This document shows, piece after piece, positions 45,246 through 53,263 of a stretch of 64,000 nucleotides of DNA. The DNA is from Bacteroides faecis MAJ27 (GTDB lineage: Bacteria; Bacteroidota; Bacteroidia; Bacteroidales; Bacteroidaceae). The first letter of the stretch is position 1. Each line of letters opens with the position of its first letter. Location of the stretch: the NCBI RefSeq assembly GCF_900106755.1, contig NZ_FNNN01000009.1, positions 140,505 to 204,504 on the forward strand. The letters are read 5' to 3'. The notes beneath the pieces were generated by a model. That model had not been told where the DNA came from. It did no database searches and was given only the letters and a program-made list of their open reading frames with translations. The position numbers and the translations under genes were made by a program.

Positions 45246-45549
45246 TACGCCCCTTCTTTCTATTTTTATTCTTATTAATCATCTCCAGCTCTTCCATTGT
45301 GTTGAATAGCGGTTCGGATAGAAGTTCTTTTATTGCTTTGGAATAACCCAACGCTTTTGCTAACGCCACATAAGAGGCCAATGAGATAGTATGCTTTTGC
45401 TCGAACTTGGCAATAGTAGGCGTCGGAACTCCGCTAAGTTCAGTAAGAGCCTCACGGGAAAATCCTTTCTCAAGCCTTCGTTTCTGCATGTTCTGAGCGA
45501 GAATTGCAAGTAACTCTTCCGTTCTTTCTATATCAAAATTATAAAGCAA
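45229..45549 (-). CDS. HipB-like XRE helix-turn-helix regulator
   Basis: A 106-residue DNA-binding protein. The XRE/HTH_3 domain covers about residues 18-70 (MQKRRLEKGFSREALTELSGVPTPTIAKFE). A charged C-terminal tail follows (MINKNKNRKKGRNE). No in-frame ATG precedes the domain; the best start is TTG at 45549 (LYNFDIERTEELLAIL). In HipBA modules it neutralises the HipA kinase and represses its own operon. Here hipA is decayed, so the regulator is probably an orphan. A dyad, AGATAC-4nt-GTATCT (45592-45607), just upstream is a candidate operator. Confidence 0.8.
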   Translation of the reverse strand: MLYNFDIERTEELLAILAQNMQKRRLEKGFSREALTELSGVPTPTIAKFEQKHTISLASYVALAKALGYSKAIKELLSEPLFNTMEELEMINKNKNRKKGRNEIYK

Positions 45550-45591
45550 AGCATACCATTGTATTCAATTAGTCCGCTATTCGCACTATTC

Positions 45592-45607
45592 AGATACTAT
45601 TGTATCT
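45592..45607. promoter_or_regulatory. Candidate operator for the HipB-like regulator
   Basis: A perfect dyad, AGATAC-TATT-GTATCT, lies 43 nt upstream of the TTG start and just downstream of a -7-like TATCTTTA on the minus strand, the usual place for an autorepressor site. Confidence 0.45.
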
Positions 45608-45681
45608 AAATATAAAGATAGCTACTTTCTCAGAGAACAAAATATAATGGAGTATTTTCATATAGCAACCACTATACGAAC

Positions 45682-46977
45682 TCAAATAAAATAGAAGAAC
45701 AACAGCAGCACAAGATTTACTCCAATCACCGTTCCGAATCCTCCCAGAATCCAGGGGCGTAACTTACTGCCTTTCCCTGCAAAAAACAAAGCATAAAACA
45801 TATTCACCAGGATATTACTGATAATAGCCTGCATACTGCATGCCACAACAATCAGCACAGCAACACTTCCTGTATTCTGCAACAGGTTCAGTATAAAAGG
45901 TGTAATATCGCTAAGTCCGGACACAAAAGAGAGCAGATTCAATCCGCCTGTACCCGCATAAACCAACGTATAATGTGTCAAAACGGTAAATATCACGAAG
46001 AGAGTGGCAAAAATCAGGGCTACCTTAAACTCAAGCGGGTTACTGCTGTCCTCCTCTTCCGAGTCAGCCGACAGGTCTTTGGAACGTCGCTGACGGGAAT
46101 GGATGAACCACGCGACAACAGCAGCTACCACAGACATTATCAACAGATAAGGATAGATAGACATAAAAATCTCTCTGCTAAAGATCAGAATCAATATCAT
46201 AAAGCGCAGAAACATCATGCTGACTGCAAGCAACATGGCAGCTACATACTCGTTCGCCTCCTGCGCAGAAGCTTTTCGGCTCTTGCGCGCCAGTACCGAA
46301 ATGGTAGCGGTACTGCTATACAGTCCGCCGATAATACCGGAAACCAACACTCCCGATTCATGAAACACATATCGCTTTAACAAGTAGGATAGATAGGAGA
46401 TACCCGATACGACGACCGTCGCCAGCCAGATAGAATAAGGAGTAAGGTTGATATCAGGAATCAGATTCTTATGCGGCAGCATAGGCAGTATGATGCCACT
46501 GATAGCCAGGAACTTTGCCAGCGTAATCATCTCATCATTCTTCATCCGCTGGGCAAACTCCGTAAAGGTATGTTTGAGCTCTGTCAATAAAAGTACCGTC
46601 ACAACCACCATCACATAGAACCAGGAAGGCTGGGTAGACACGATAGGGGCCAAACAATAAGTTATCAGCGCAATGATAATGGTCGTCACGCCAAAAACGT
46701 GAAACTGGGATTGCTTGACGTAATAATTCAAACCCAGCAACAGACCGAGCACAGCACCGCCACCCATAAACAGGCGCATATCTGCAGGATCGAGTATATA
46801 GAGCAGATAGCCTAAAATACCAATGAAAGTAAATGTACGGTCAGTCCCGAAAAGCGTTGTTTCTCCTTCACGCTTCAGGCTAATGCGACGCTGAGACAGT
46901 CCGATAAGTAAAGAAAATAGGGTAACCAAGATGAAAGTAACCAGTTCTCTCGGTAAATAATTATACAACTGTTCCAT
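45682..46977 (-). CDS. MgtC/DUF4010 family membrane protein
   Basis: A 431-residue polytopic inner-membrane protein when started at 46977 (MEQLYNYLPRELVTFILV); an ATG nine codons earlier is less likely. The N-terminal third (about 10-130) is an MgtC/SapB-like region (LLIGLSQRRISLKREGETTLFGTDRTFTFIGILGYLL). The rest is DUF4010 (SGVLVSGIIGGLYSSTATISVLARKSR, GLNLLSFVSGLSDITPFILNLLQ). About 12 transmembrane helices are predicted by eye. MgtC proteins are linked to Mg2+ and phosphate homeostasis in other bacteria, while DUF4010 itself is uncharacterised. It follows a CYTH protein (50 bp) and a phosphate-selective-type porin, which supports an ion or phosphate theme. Confidence 0.88.
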   Translation of the reverse strand: MEQLYNYLPRELVTFILVTLFSLLIGLSQRRISLKREGETTLFGTDRTFTFIGILGYLLYILDPADMRLFMGGGAVLGLLLGLNYYVKQSQFHVFGVTTIIIALITYCLAPIVSTQPSWFYVMVVVTVLLLTELKHTFTEFAQRMKNDEMITLAKFLAISGIILPMLPHKNLIPDINLTPYSIWLATVVVSGISYLSYLLKRYVFHESGVLVSGIIGGLYSSTATISVLARKSRKASAQEANEYVAAMLLAVSMMFLRFMILILIFSREIFMSIYPYLLIMSVVAAVVAWFIHSRQRRSKDLSADSEEEDSSNPLEFKVALIFATLFVIFTVLTHYTLVYAGTGGLNLLSFVSGLSDITPFILNLLQNTGSVAVLIVVACSMQAIISNILVNMFYALFFAGKGSKLRPWILGGFGTVIGVNLVLLLFFYFI

Positions 46978-47027
46978 ACATTGTTCTTTTAATACTAAAA
47001 ACAAATATACGGCTTATTTGTTAACAT

Positions 47028-47495
47028 TCACCACGTTTGATACGGCTTTTTCATCAAATGAGAGTTATAGTAGCGTATATCTCCGGTTACTTCCTCACCG
47101 ATAAACTCCGGTTTCACAAAAGCCTCATCTTCTGACTCCAGCTCCACTTCGGCCACAATAAGCCCTTCGTTCTCGCCATAGAACTCATCAATCTCGAAAA
47201 CATGATTGCCACAACGAACCAGATAACGGGTTTTATCAATCATGCCCGGTTCGCAAAGCTTCATCAGTTCCTCGGCTTCCGACAGGGGAAGTTCCTTTTC
47301 CCATTCATAACGGCTGGTTCCCGATGCATTAGAGGCCCCTTTGATCGTGAGATAACCTTTATCGTCACGAATACGTACCCGCACCGTCCGTCCGCGGGCG
47401 CTGCATATATATCCCTGCACTATTCGGCTTTGGGCAAATGCAAAGGGTTTGAAATCACCGGTAACTAAAAATTTACGTTCTATTTCTTGTGCCAT
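47028..47495 (-). CDS. CYTH domain protein (triphosphatase-like)
   Basis: A 155-residue protein of the CYTH superfamily (class IV adenylate cyclase / thiamine triphosphatase tunnel fold). The signature EIERKFLV opens the protein (Glu4, Glu6, Lys8 pattern). Further charged strands line the tunnel: RTVRVRIRDDKGYLTIKG, RYEWEKELPLSEAEELM, FEIDEFYGENEGLIVAEVELE. Bacterial members mostly hydrolyse inorganic triphosphate. It lies 22 bp downstream of the porin gene and upstream of the DUF4010 gene, so a phosphate-handling role within one operon is plausible. A -7-like TACTTTTG ends 5 nt before the ATG, which would give a leaderless transcript if used. Confidence 0.9.
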   Translation of the reverse strand: MAQEIERKFLVTGDFKPFAFAQSRIVQGYICSARGRTVRVRIRDDKGYLTIKGASNASGTSRYEWEKELPLSEAEELMKLCEPGMIDKTRYLVRCGNHVFEIDEFYGENEGLIVAEVELESEDEAFVKPEFIGEEVTGDIRYYNSHLMKKPYQTW

Positions 47496-47517
47496 GGCAC
47501 AAAAGTAAACATAAAAA

Positions 47518-48570
47518 TCAGAATCTCGTCATAAACTCAATGACGATTTTATCTCGCTCCGACTCTTTGGGAACACCGGATTTCTTATAGAAGTACTTTT
47601 CGAAATTCAACCGGAGATCGGCAATAAAGGCTTTGGAAAGGCTCAGCGTGATACCTCCTGTCACCCGATGACGGGCATAGTCGTTTATCTTCAGAGCGCC
47701 TGTCTCGCTATCCGCCAGACCATTGCTATGATCCGTCATCATATCATAACGGGCCAGAAAAGAAACCTTATTGAATACTTTCTTCAACGGCAAGTCGTAA
47801 TTCACAAAGCTGTTGACCGCATGAACATCCTTAAATGCTTCGTGTCCATACATCTTATACAAATACTCCGCTTCGACATGGAAATTACGATTCTGATAGT
47901 AGATACCTGCATCATACATATTAATACGTGTATGCTCCGGCTTTATCATTTGGGTGCTGAGAGTCAGATTCCAGTTTTTATTAGGCAGCAACTGGGCTTT
48001 TATCGAATAATTCAGGGTCTTATGCCACTCCTTCTGATTGGTCAGTCCGGAACCATTGAACAACCCTCCTTCAAGGATAAAAGGAAAACCTTCCTTTTGT
48101 GTATAGCAACCGGTGAAACCGACATCACGCACATTGCCCACCTGCTTGGCTATAAACGAACGATTGGCAAAATACTGCTGATGAGGCGAACGATGGGCGT
48201 CTATCGTGAAAGGCACACGCATCTGACCAAGCGTAAAATTCAGGTTTTTGACAGGAAACACACGGGTATACGCATCGAGCATCTTGATGGAGCCTTCGTC
48301 GGACAAGTCGATTTCCGCCTTATAAGCAACGATAGGATGTACATTTCCCGAAACACTGAAACGGGCATTGCGCACTTCAAAACGACTTTCATTTGTTTCT
48401 GTCTGGAACTCATATTTCCCCCGGATCGTTCCATGAATTTCGGGCAGATAATCCTTCAGTTCCATAGTCTGCTTATTCAGTTGTTTGCCATCCCCGGCAT
48501 CTTCTTTGGCCTGTCCATAGGCTGCTGTCGCCAGTAAAAAGATAGCGACGGTTGTTGTGATTCTACTCAT
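47518..48570 (-). CDS. Phosphate-selective porin O/P family outer-membrane protein
   Basis: A 350-residue outer-membrane porin of the OprP/OprO type. It has a signal peptide (AIFLLATAAYGQ) and a first strand block, PEIHGTIRGKYEFQTETNESRFEVRNARFSVSGNV. Characteristic segments follow: VAYKAEIDLSDEGSIKMLDAYTRV, LGQMRVPFTIDAHRSPHQQYFANRSF, and the C-terminal LNFEKYFYKKSGV ... IVIEFMTRF with the terminal Phe. Members form trimeric 16-strand barrels that pass anions such as phosphate, though many Bacteroidetes members are not tested. Its promoter carries six 11-nt TGTAA-type repeats overlapping the -33 position, a strong hint of PhoB-like control. Confidence 0.9.
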   Translation of the reverse strand: MSRITTTVAIFLLATAAYGQAKEDAGDGKQLNKQTMELKDYLPEIHGTIRGKYEFQTETNESRFEVRNARFSVSGNVHPIVAYKAEIDLSDEGSIKMLDAYTRVFPVKNLNFTLGQMRVPFTIDAHRSPHQQYFANRSFIAKQVGNVRDVGFTGCYTQKEGFPFILEGGLFNGSGLTNQKEWHKTLNYSIKAQLLPNKNWNLTLSTQMIKPEHTRINMYDAGIYYQNRNFHVEAEYLYKMYGHEAFKDVHAVNSFVNYDLPLKKVFNKVSFLARYDMMTDHSNGLADSETGALKINDYARHRVTGGITLSLSKAFIADLRLNFEKYFYKKSGVPKESERDKIVIEFMTRF

Positions 48571-48596
48571 TCGGTTACTTGCTACTTAATTCGCGG

Positions 48597-48604
48597 CAAA
48601 GGTA
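48597..48604 (-). promoter_or_regulatory. -7 promoter element for the porin operon
   Basis: TACCTTTG on the minus strand (TAnnTTTG), 26 nt before the porin ATG; its -33 region is occupied by Pho-box-like repeats. Confidence 0.7.
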
Positions 48605-48609
48605 CGACG

Positions 48610-48675
48610 TGCAGAATACGGGGAGATTACAATAGAAATACAGTGAAATTACAGAAAGATTACAATACTGTTACA
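48610..48675 (-). promoter_or_regulatory. Pho-box-like array: six 11-nt direct repeats upstream of the porin
   Basis: On the minus strand six adjoining 11-mers start at 48675, 48664, 48653, 48642, 48631 and 48620: TGTAACAGTAT, TGTAATCTTTC, TGTAATTTCAC, TGTATTTCTAT, TGTAATCTCCC and CGTATTCTGCA. The last ends 5 nt from the -7 box, so the array covers the -33 site, as PhoB boxes do in enterobacteria. Confidence 0.7.
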
Positions 48676-48804
48676 CGAATGACAAAGGTATTACAAAAAA
48701 AGAATTCACCACGGACTACCCTGGTCAGCATGAACATTCACCGTCGAGAGATCAACGTTTACTGTCTCCATCCATGCAAAACTGCGTAACCTGTGGTGAA
48801 TCAA

Positions 48805-48939
48805 TCAGCCGAAAAAGGAATATGCGATCAGCATAATCAGTGCCAGAATAATCAGTGAAACAAATACTATCTTGACTACCCGCTGGGCCTGTTCCTCCTC
48901 TTTCTTACTATGTGCTACTTTTCTCTTACTTTTACCCAT
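48805..48939 (-). CDS. 44-residue single-pass membrane protein
   Basis: A very short gene. The product begins with a highly charged cytoplasmic stretch (MGKSKRKVAHSKKEEEQAQR). One transmembrane helix follows (VFVSLIILALIMLIAYSFFG), and the protein ends right after it. Charge distribution (positive inside) and codon use look natural, and no competing gene occupies the 450-bp gap between the porin promoter and prfB. Similar tiny tail-anchored proteins are common in Bacteroides but I do not recognise a named family. Confidence 0.65.
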   Translation of the reverse strand: MGKSKRKVAHSKKEEEQAQRVVKIVFVSLIILALIMLIAYSFFG

Positions 48940-49022
48940 AATGCTAGCTTTAAAGTTCAACGCTAACAAAGTAAAAACAAATCTTTTAACTTTCCAAAAA
49001 TAACACTCGCTAATTTTTGTTT

Positions 49023-50139
49023 TTATGATTCCTGCGATGAAAATTCCATCAGATAAGCTTTGATGAAATCATCTATCTTGCCATCCATCACTCCGTTCAC
49101 GTCCGAAGTCTGATAGTTGGTACGATGGTCTTTCACACGACGGTCATCGAATACATAACTGCGTATCTGCGATCCCCATTCGATTTTCTTCTTACCGGCT
49201 TCTACTTTCGCCTGTTCCGCCATGCGATGCTGCAATTCTTTATCATACAAGATAGAGCGCAACTGACGCATTGCATTCTCGCGGTTCTTCGGCTGGTCAC
49301 GAGTCTCGGTATTCTCGATAAGGATTTCCTCTTCTTCTCCCGTATAAGGGTCTTTGTACTGATAGCGCAGACGAACGCCGGATTCCACCTTATTGACGTT
49401 CTGACCACCGGCACCACCGCTTCGGAATGTATCCCATGAAATGCAGGCGGGCAAGATATTCACTTCGATACTGTCGTCTACCAGCGGAGTGACGAACACG
49501 GAAGCAAACGAAGTCATGCGTTTTCCCTGCGCATTGTACGGAGAAACACGTACCAGGCGGTGAACGCCGTTCTCCCCTTTCAGATAACCGTAAGCAAAAT
49601 CCCCTTCAATATTGATGGTACAGGTTTTGATTCCTGCCTCATCCCCTTCCTGAAGGTTGGCGATAGTAGCCTTATAACCGTTCATTTCGGCATAGCGCAG
49701 ATACATACGCATCAGCATTGATGCCCAGTCCTGACTTTCCGTACCACCTGCACCGGAGTTGATTTTCAACACACATGCCATCTGGTCGGCCTCATCACGC
49801 AGCATATTCTTGAGTTCGAGTGCTTCCACCGCTTCACTGGCTTTCGCATAAGCCGCGTCCACATCTCCCTCGGTCACTAATTCTTCTTTATAAAAATCAA
49901 ATGACAGTTCCAGTTCATCTGCCAGCGTCTTGACTTCGTTATAGTCATCAATCCACTTTTGCAGGTCTTTCACCAGTTTCATCTGGGCTTCCGCCTTCTT
50001 CTGGTCATCCCAGAATCCCGGTGCCTGAGTTCTTAATTGTTCTTCTTCGACTTGAATTTTCTTCCCGTCGATGTCAAAGATACCTCCTCAGCGCATCAGT
50101 GCGCTCTTTCACGTCTTTAAGTTGTTCAATAGTAATCAT
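49023..50139 (-). CDS. prfB: Peptide chain release factor 2, with programmed +1 frameshift
   Basis: Translation starts at the ATG at 50139 (MITIEQLKDVKERTDALRRY) and reaches CTT TGA after 21 codons. A +1 shift there continues in the frame that ends at 49023, for 371 residues in all. The class I release factor core is complete: the GGQ motif lies in FRSGGAGGQNVNKVESGVRL, and the NSGAGGTESQDWASML and HRLVRVSPYNAQGKR blocks are typical of RF2. RF2 recognises UGA and UAA and triggers peptide release. The in-frame UGA makes synthesis self-regulating: low RF2 favours frameshifting. A -7 element lies at 50189-50196, divergent from the M16 peptidase promoter. Confidence 0.97.
50073..50088 (-). promoter_or_regulatory. 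prfB programmed frameshift signal
   Basis: On the minus strand the sequence is AGGAGG TAT CTT TGA C: an internal Shine-Dalgarno-like AGGAGG three bases before the slippery CTT and the UGA stop, then C. This is the canonical RF2 recoding site, different from E. coli only in AGGAGG versus AGGGGG. Confidence 0.95.
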
Positions 50140-50188
50140 GTGATTTACAATTTTATCATTTACAATTTACAAATTTCTATTTTCGGTG

Positions 50189-50217
50189 CAAAGGTAAGAA
50201 AAATTCCGCTACCTTTG
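50189..50217. promoter_or_regulatory. Back-to-back -7 elements for prfB and the M16 peptidase
   Basis: TACCTTTG on the minus strand (50189-50196) serves prfB. TACCTTTG on the plus strand (50210-50217) serves the peptidase gene at 50245. The two identical boxes are 13 nt apart, so RNA polymerase could hardly bind both at once. Confidence 0.6.
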
Positions 50218-50244
50218 TTTCTGTCACTAAAATGTTGTCACATT

Positions 50245-53163
50245 ATGAACAAACTACTGAAACTTTCATGCTTATCACTTTTCCTCGCATTAGTGATCTG
50301 CAGTTGTAGCTCACCGCAGAAGTATAGCTACGAGACAGTGCCTAATGACCCGCTAAAAGCCCGCATCTACACACTGGGCAACGGATTAAAAGTTTATCTC
50401 ACAGTTAACAAGGAGACCCCGCGCATTCAGACATTCATTGCCGTACGGGTGGGCGGAAAGAACGACCCGGCAGAAACGACCGGACTTGCCCACTATTTTG
50501 AGCACTTGATGTTCAAAGGTACGGACAAATACGGCACACAGGATTATGCCACAGAAAAGCCGCTATTGGACCAGATAGAACAACAGTTTGAGATATACCG
50601 CAAAACAACGGATGAAGCGGAACGCAAGGCAATCTACCACACCATCGACAGCCTTTCTTACGAAGCGTCCAAATACGCTATTCCTAACGAATATGACAAA
50701 CTGATGGCTGCTATCGGCTCTACCGGCAGCAATGCCTATACGTGGTATGACCAGACTGTATATCAGGAAGATATCCCTTCCAATCAGATAGAGAACTGGG
50801 CTAAGATTCAGGCAGACCGCTTCGAGAATAACGTCATACGCGGTTTCCACACAGAGCTGGAAGCAGTGTACGAAGAAAAAAACATGTCTCTCACCCGGGA
50901 TAACAGTAAAATACAGGAGGCTATCTTCTCCTCACTCTTCCCCAAACATCCTTACGGCACACAGACCGTACTGGGAACGCAAGAGAACCTGAAGAACCCT
51001 TCTATCACCAATATCAAGAACTACTATAAACAATGGTATGTTCCCAACAACATGGCAATCTGTATGTCAGGAGATTTGGACCCGGATGAAACAATTGCCA
51101 TGATCGACAAGTATTTCGGCAGCTTAAAGCCTAATCCGGAACTTCCGAAACTGGACTTGCCGAAAGAAGATCCTATCACAGCGCCCATCGTGAAAGAAGT
51201 GTTAGGTCCGGATGCCGAAAGCGTAGCATTGGCATGGAGATTCCCCGGTGCATCCAGCAAAGACTTTGAAATCCTGCAAGTTGTCTCACAGGTATTGTAC
51301 AACGGGCAGGCAGGGCTCATCGACCTGAATCTGAACCAGCAGCAGAAAGTACTGAACAGCTACGGCTATCCGATGGGGCTGGCTGATTATTCGGCACTGA
51401 TACTAGGCGGACAGCCCAAGCAGGGACAGACACTGGAGGAAGTGAAAGACCTGTTGCTGAGTGAAATCAAGAAACTCCGTACCGGAGAATTTGACGAAAA
51501 GATGCTGCAAGCCAACATCAACAACTTCAAGCTCAACGAACTGCAAAGCATGGAAAGCAATGAAGGACGTGCCGATATGTTTGTCAACTCCTTCATCGAC
51601 GGCACAAACTGGGAAGACGAAGTAACCGCCATCGACCGCATGGCCAAACTGACCAAAGAGGATATCGCAGCCTTTGCCAACCAATATCTGAAGGAAGACA
51701 ATTATGCCGTGATCTATAAGAAGCAAGGCAAGGACCCGAACGAGAAGAAAATGACGAAACCGGAAATTACGCCTATCGTGTCCAACCGGGATGTGACAAG
51801 TCCTTTCCTTACCTCTATACAGGAGAGTGTAGTAAAACCAATCGAACCCGTATTTCTTGACTTCAAGAAGGATATGAGCCAGCTGACCGCCAAGTCCGAT
51901 ATTCCGGTACTTTACAAGCAGAACGTTGCCAACGACCTCTTCCAGCTCATCTACGTATTCGATATGGGCAATAACAACGACAAGGCACTGGGAACTGCTT
52001 TCGACTACCTCGAATATCTGGGGACCTCTGACATGACACCGGAAGAACTGAAAAGCGAGTTTTATCGTCTGGCTTGTACTTTCTACGTTTCCCCGGGCAA
52101 CGAACGTACTTATGTAGTACTCTCCGGCCTGAATGAGAATATGCCTGCCGCTATGCAGCTATTCGAAAAATTACTTGCAGACGCACAAGTGAACAAGGAA
52201 GCTTACGAAAATCTGGTCGAAGATATTCTGAAAGCTCGTACAGATGCCAAACTGAACCAGGGAAAGAACTTCTCCCGCCTGATGAATTACGCAATGTACG
52301 GTCCGCAGTCTCCTGCCACCAACGTGCTGACAGAAGCCGAACTCATCAGCATGAATCCACAGGAACTGGTAGACCGGATTCATAATCAGAACAACTACAA
52401 ACACCGCATCCTGTATTACGGGCCTAGCAGCAGCAAAGACCTGTTGGCCACCATCGACCAATATCACCAGGTGCCGGCTGTTCTGAAAGATATTCCTGCA
52501 GGAAACGAATATCCTTATCTTGAAACTCCGACAACCAAAGTGCTGATAGCTCCTTATGAAGCCAAACAGATATACATGGCGCAAATTTCCAATCTCGATA
52601 AGAAATATGATCCGGCTATCGAACCTACCCGCGAATTATATAATGAATATTTCGGAGGCGGCATGAATTCCATCGTCTTCCAGGAAATGCGTGAGACACG
52701 CGGACTGGCTTATTCCGCATGGGCCGGCATGTTGCCGCCAAACTACCTGAAGTATCCATACACGATACGTACCCAGATTGCAACGCAAAATGACAAGATG
52801 ATTGATGCTGTCAATACGTTTAACGATATTATCAATAATATGCCGGAGTCCGAAGCAGCCTTCAAACTGGCCAAAGAAGGACTGATCAACCGTATGCGTA
52901 CCGACCGCATTATCAAAAGCGATATTATCTGGACTTACATCAATGCACAGGATCTGGGACAGAATGTAGACCCTCGCATCAAACTCTACAATGACGTGCA
53001 GACGATGACATTGAAAGATATCGTTGATTTTCAGAAGGAATGGGTGAAAGGACGCACGTATGTATACTGTATTTTAGGAGATAAGAAAGACCTTGATATG
53101 AACAAGCTGAAGGCAGTAGGTCCGATTGAAGAACTTACTCAGCAACAAATCTTCGGTTACTGA
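50245..53163 (+). CDS. M16 family zinc metallopeptidase lipoprotein
   Basis: A 972-residue pitrilysin/insulinase-type peptidase. The ATG at 50245 gives a lipoprotein signal (FLALVICSC); a longer frame reaching back to 50071 would overlap prfB and its promoter. The inverted zinc motif HxxEH is HYFEH at 83-87 (His83, Glu86, His87), with the third ligand Glu in ELEAVYEEKNMS. The family's two halves are seen: an active N-terminal pair of domains and an inactive C-terminal pair containing NEYFGGGMNSIVFQEMRETRGLAYSAWAG, which closes the degradation chamber. It would degrade peptides in the periplasm. It ends before a convergent acyl-CoA synthetase with a shared terminator. Confidence 0.93.
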   Translation: MNKLLKLSCLSLFLALVICSCSSPQKYSYETVPNDPLKARIYTLGNGLKVYLTVNKETPRIQTFIAVRVGGKNDPAETTGLAHYFEHLMFKGTDKYGTQDYATEKPLLDQIEQQFEIYRKTTDEAERKAIYHTIDSLSYEASKYAIPNEYDKLMAAIGSTGSNAYTWYDQTVYQEDIPSNQIENWAKIQADRFENNVIRGFHTELEAVYEEKNMSLTRDNSKIQEAIFSSLFPKHPYGTQTVLGTQENLKNPSITNIKNYYKQWYVPNNMAICMSGDLDPDETIAMIDKYFGSLKPNPELPKLDLPKEDPITAPIVKEVLGPDAESVALAWRFPGASSKDFEILQVVSQVLYNGQAGLIDLNLNQQQKVLNSYGYPMGLADYSALILGGQPKQGQTLEEVKDLLLSEIKKLRTGEFDEKMLQANINNFKLNELQSMESNEGRADMFVNSFIDGTNWEDEVTAIDRMAKLTKEDIAAFANQYLKEDNYAVIYKKQGKDPNEKKMTKPEITPIVSNRDVTSPFLTSIQESVVKPIEPVFLDFKKDMSQLTAKSDIPVLYKQNVANDLFQLIYVFDMGNNNDKALGTAFDYLEYLGTSDMTPEELKSEFYRLACTFYVSPGNERTYVVLSGLNENMPAAMQLFEKLLADAQVNKEAYENLVEDILKARTDAKLNQGKNFSRLMNYAMYGPQSPATNVLTEAELISMNPQELVDRIHNQNNYKHRILYYGPSSSKDLLATIDQYHQVPAVLKDIPAGNEYPYLETPTTKVLIAPYEAKQIYMAQISNLDKKYDPAIEPTRELYNEYFGGGMNSIVFQEMRETRGLAYSAWAGMLPPNYLKYPYTIRTQIATQNDKMIDAVNTFNDIINNMPESEAAFKLAKEGLINRMRTDRIIKSDIIWTYINAQDLGQNVDPRIKLYNDVQTMTLKDIVDFQKEWVKGRTYVYCILGDKKDLDMNKLKAVGPIEELTQQQIFGY

Positions 53164-53176
53164 AAAACGATGTACT

Positions 53177-53196
53177 TGTATCGGCCGGCCGATACA
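53177..53196. repeat. 20-nt perfect palindrome
   Basis: TGTATCGGCCGGCCGATACA is fully self-complementary, 13 nt after the M16 stop codon. Its role is unknown; it could be a protein-binding site or part of the terminator region. Confidence 0.85.
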
Positions 53197-53204
53197 TAAA
53201 AAAG

Positions 53205-53245
53205 AAACGGTGAACAGCCTGCGGAATGCAACCTGTTCACCGTTT
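53205..53245. terminator. Bidirectional terminator between M16 and acyl-CoA synthetase genes
   Basis: AAACGGTGAACAG pairs perfectly (13 bp) with CTGTTCACCGTTT around a 15-nt loop; A and T tracts on either side serve both directions. Confidence 0.75.
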
Positions 53246-53263
53246 ATCATTGATCATCTGCCG

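Noticed and set aside
50071..50244. N-terminal extension of the M16 peptidase
   Set aside because: It would cover the prfB start, frameshift site and both promoters; the signal peptide begins at 50245.
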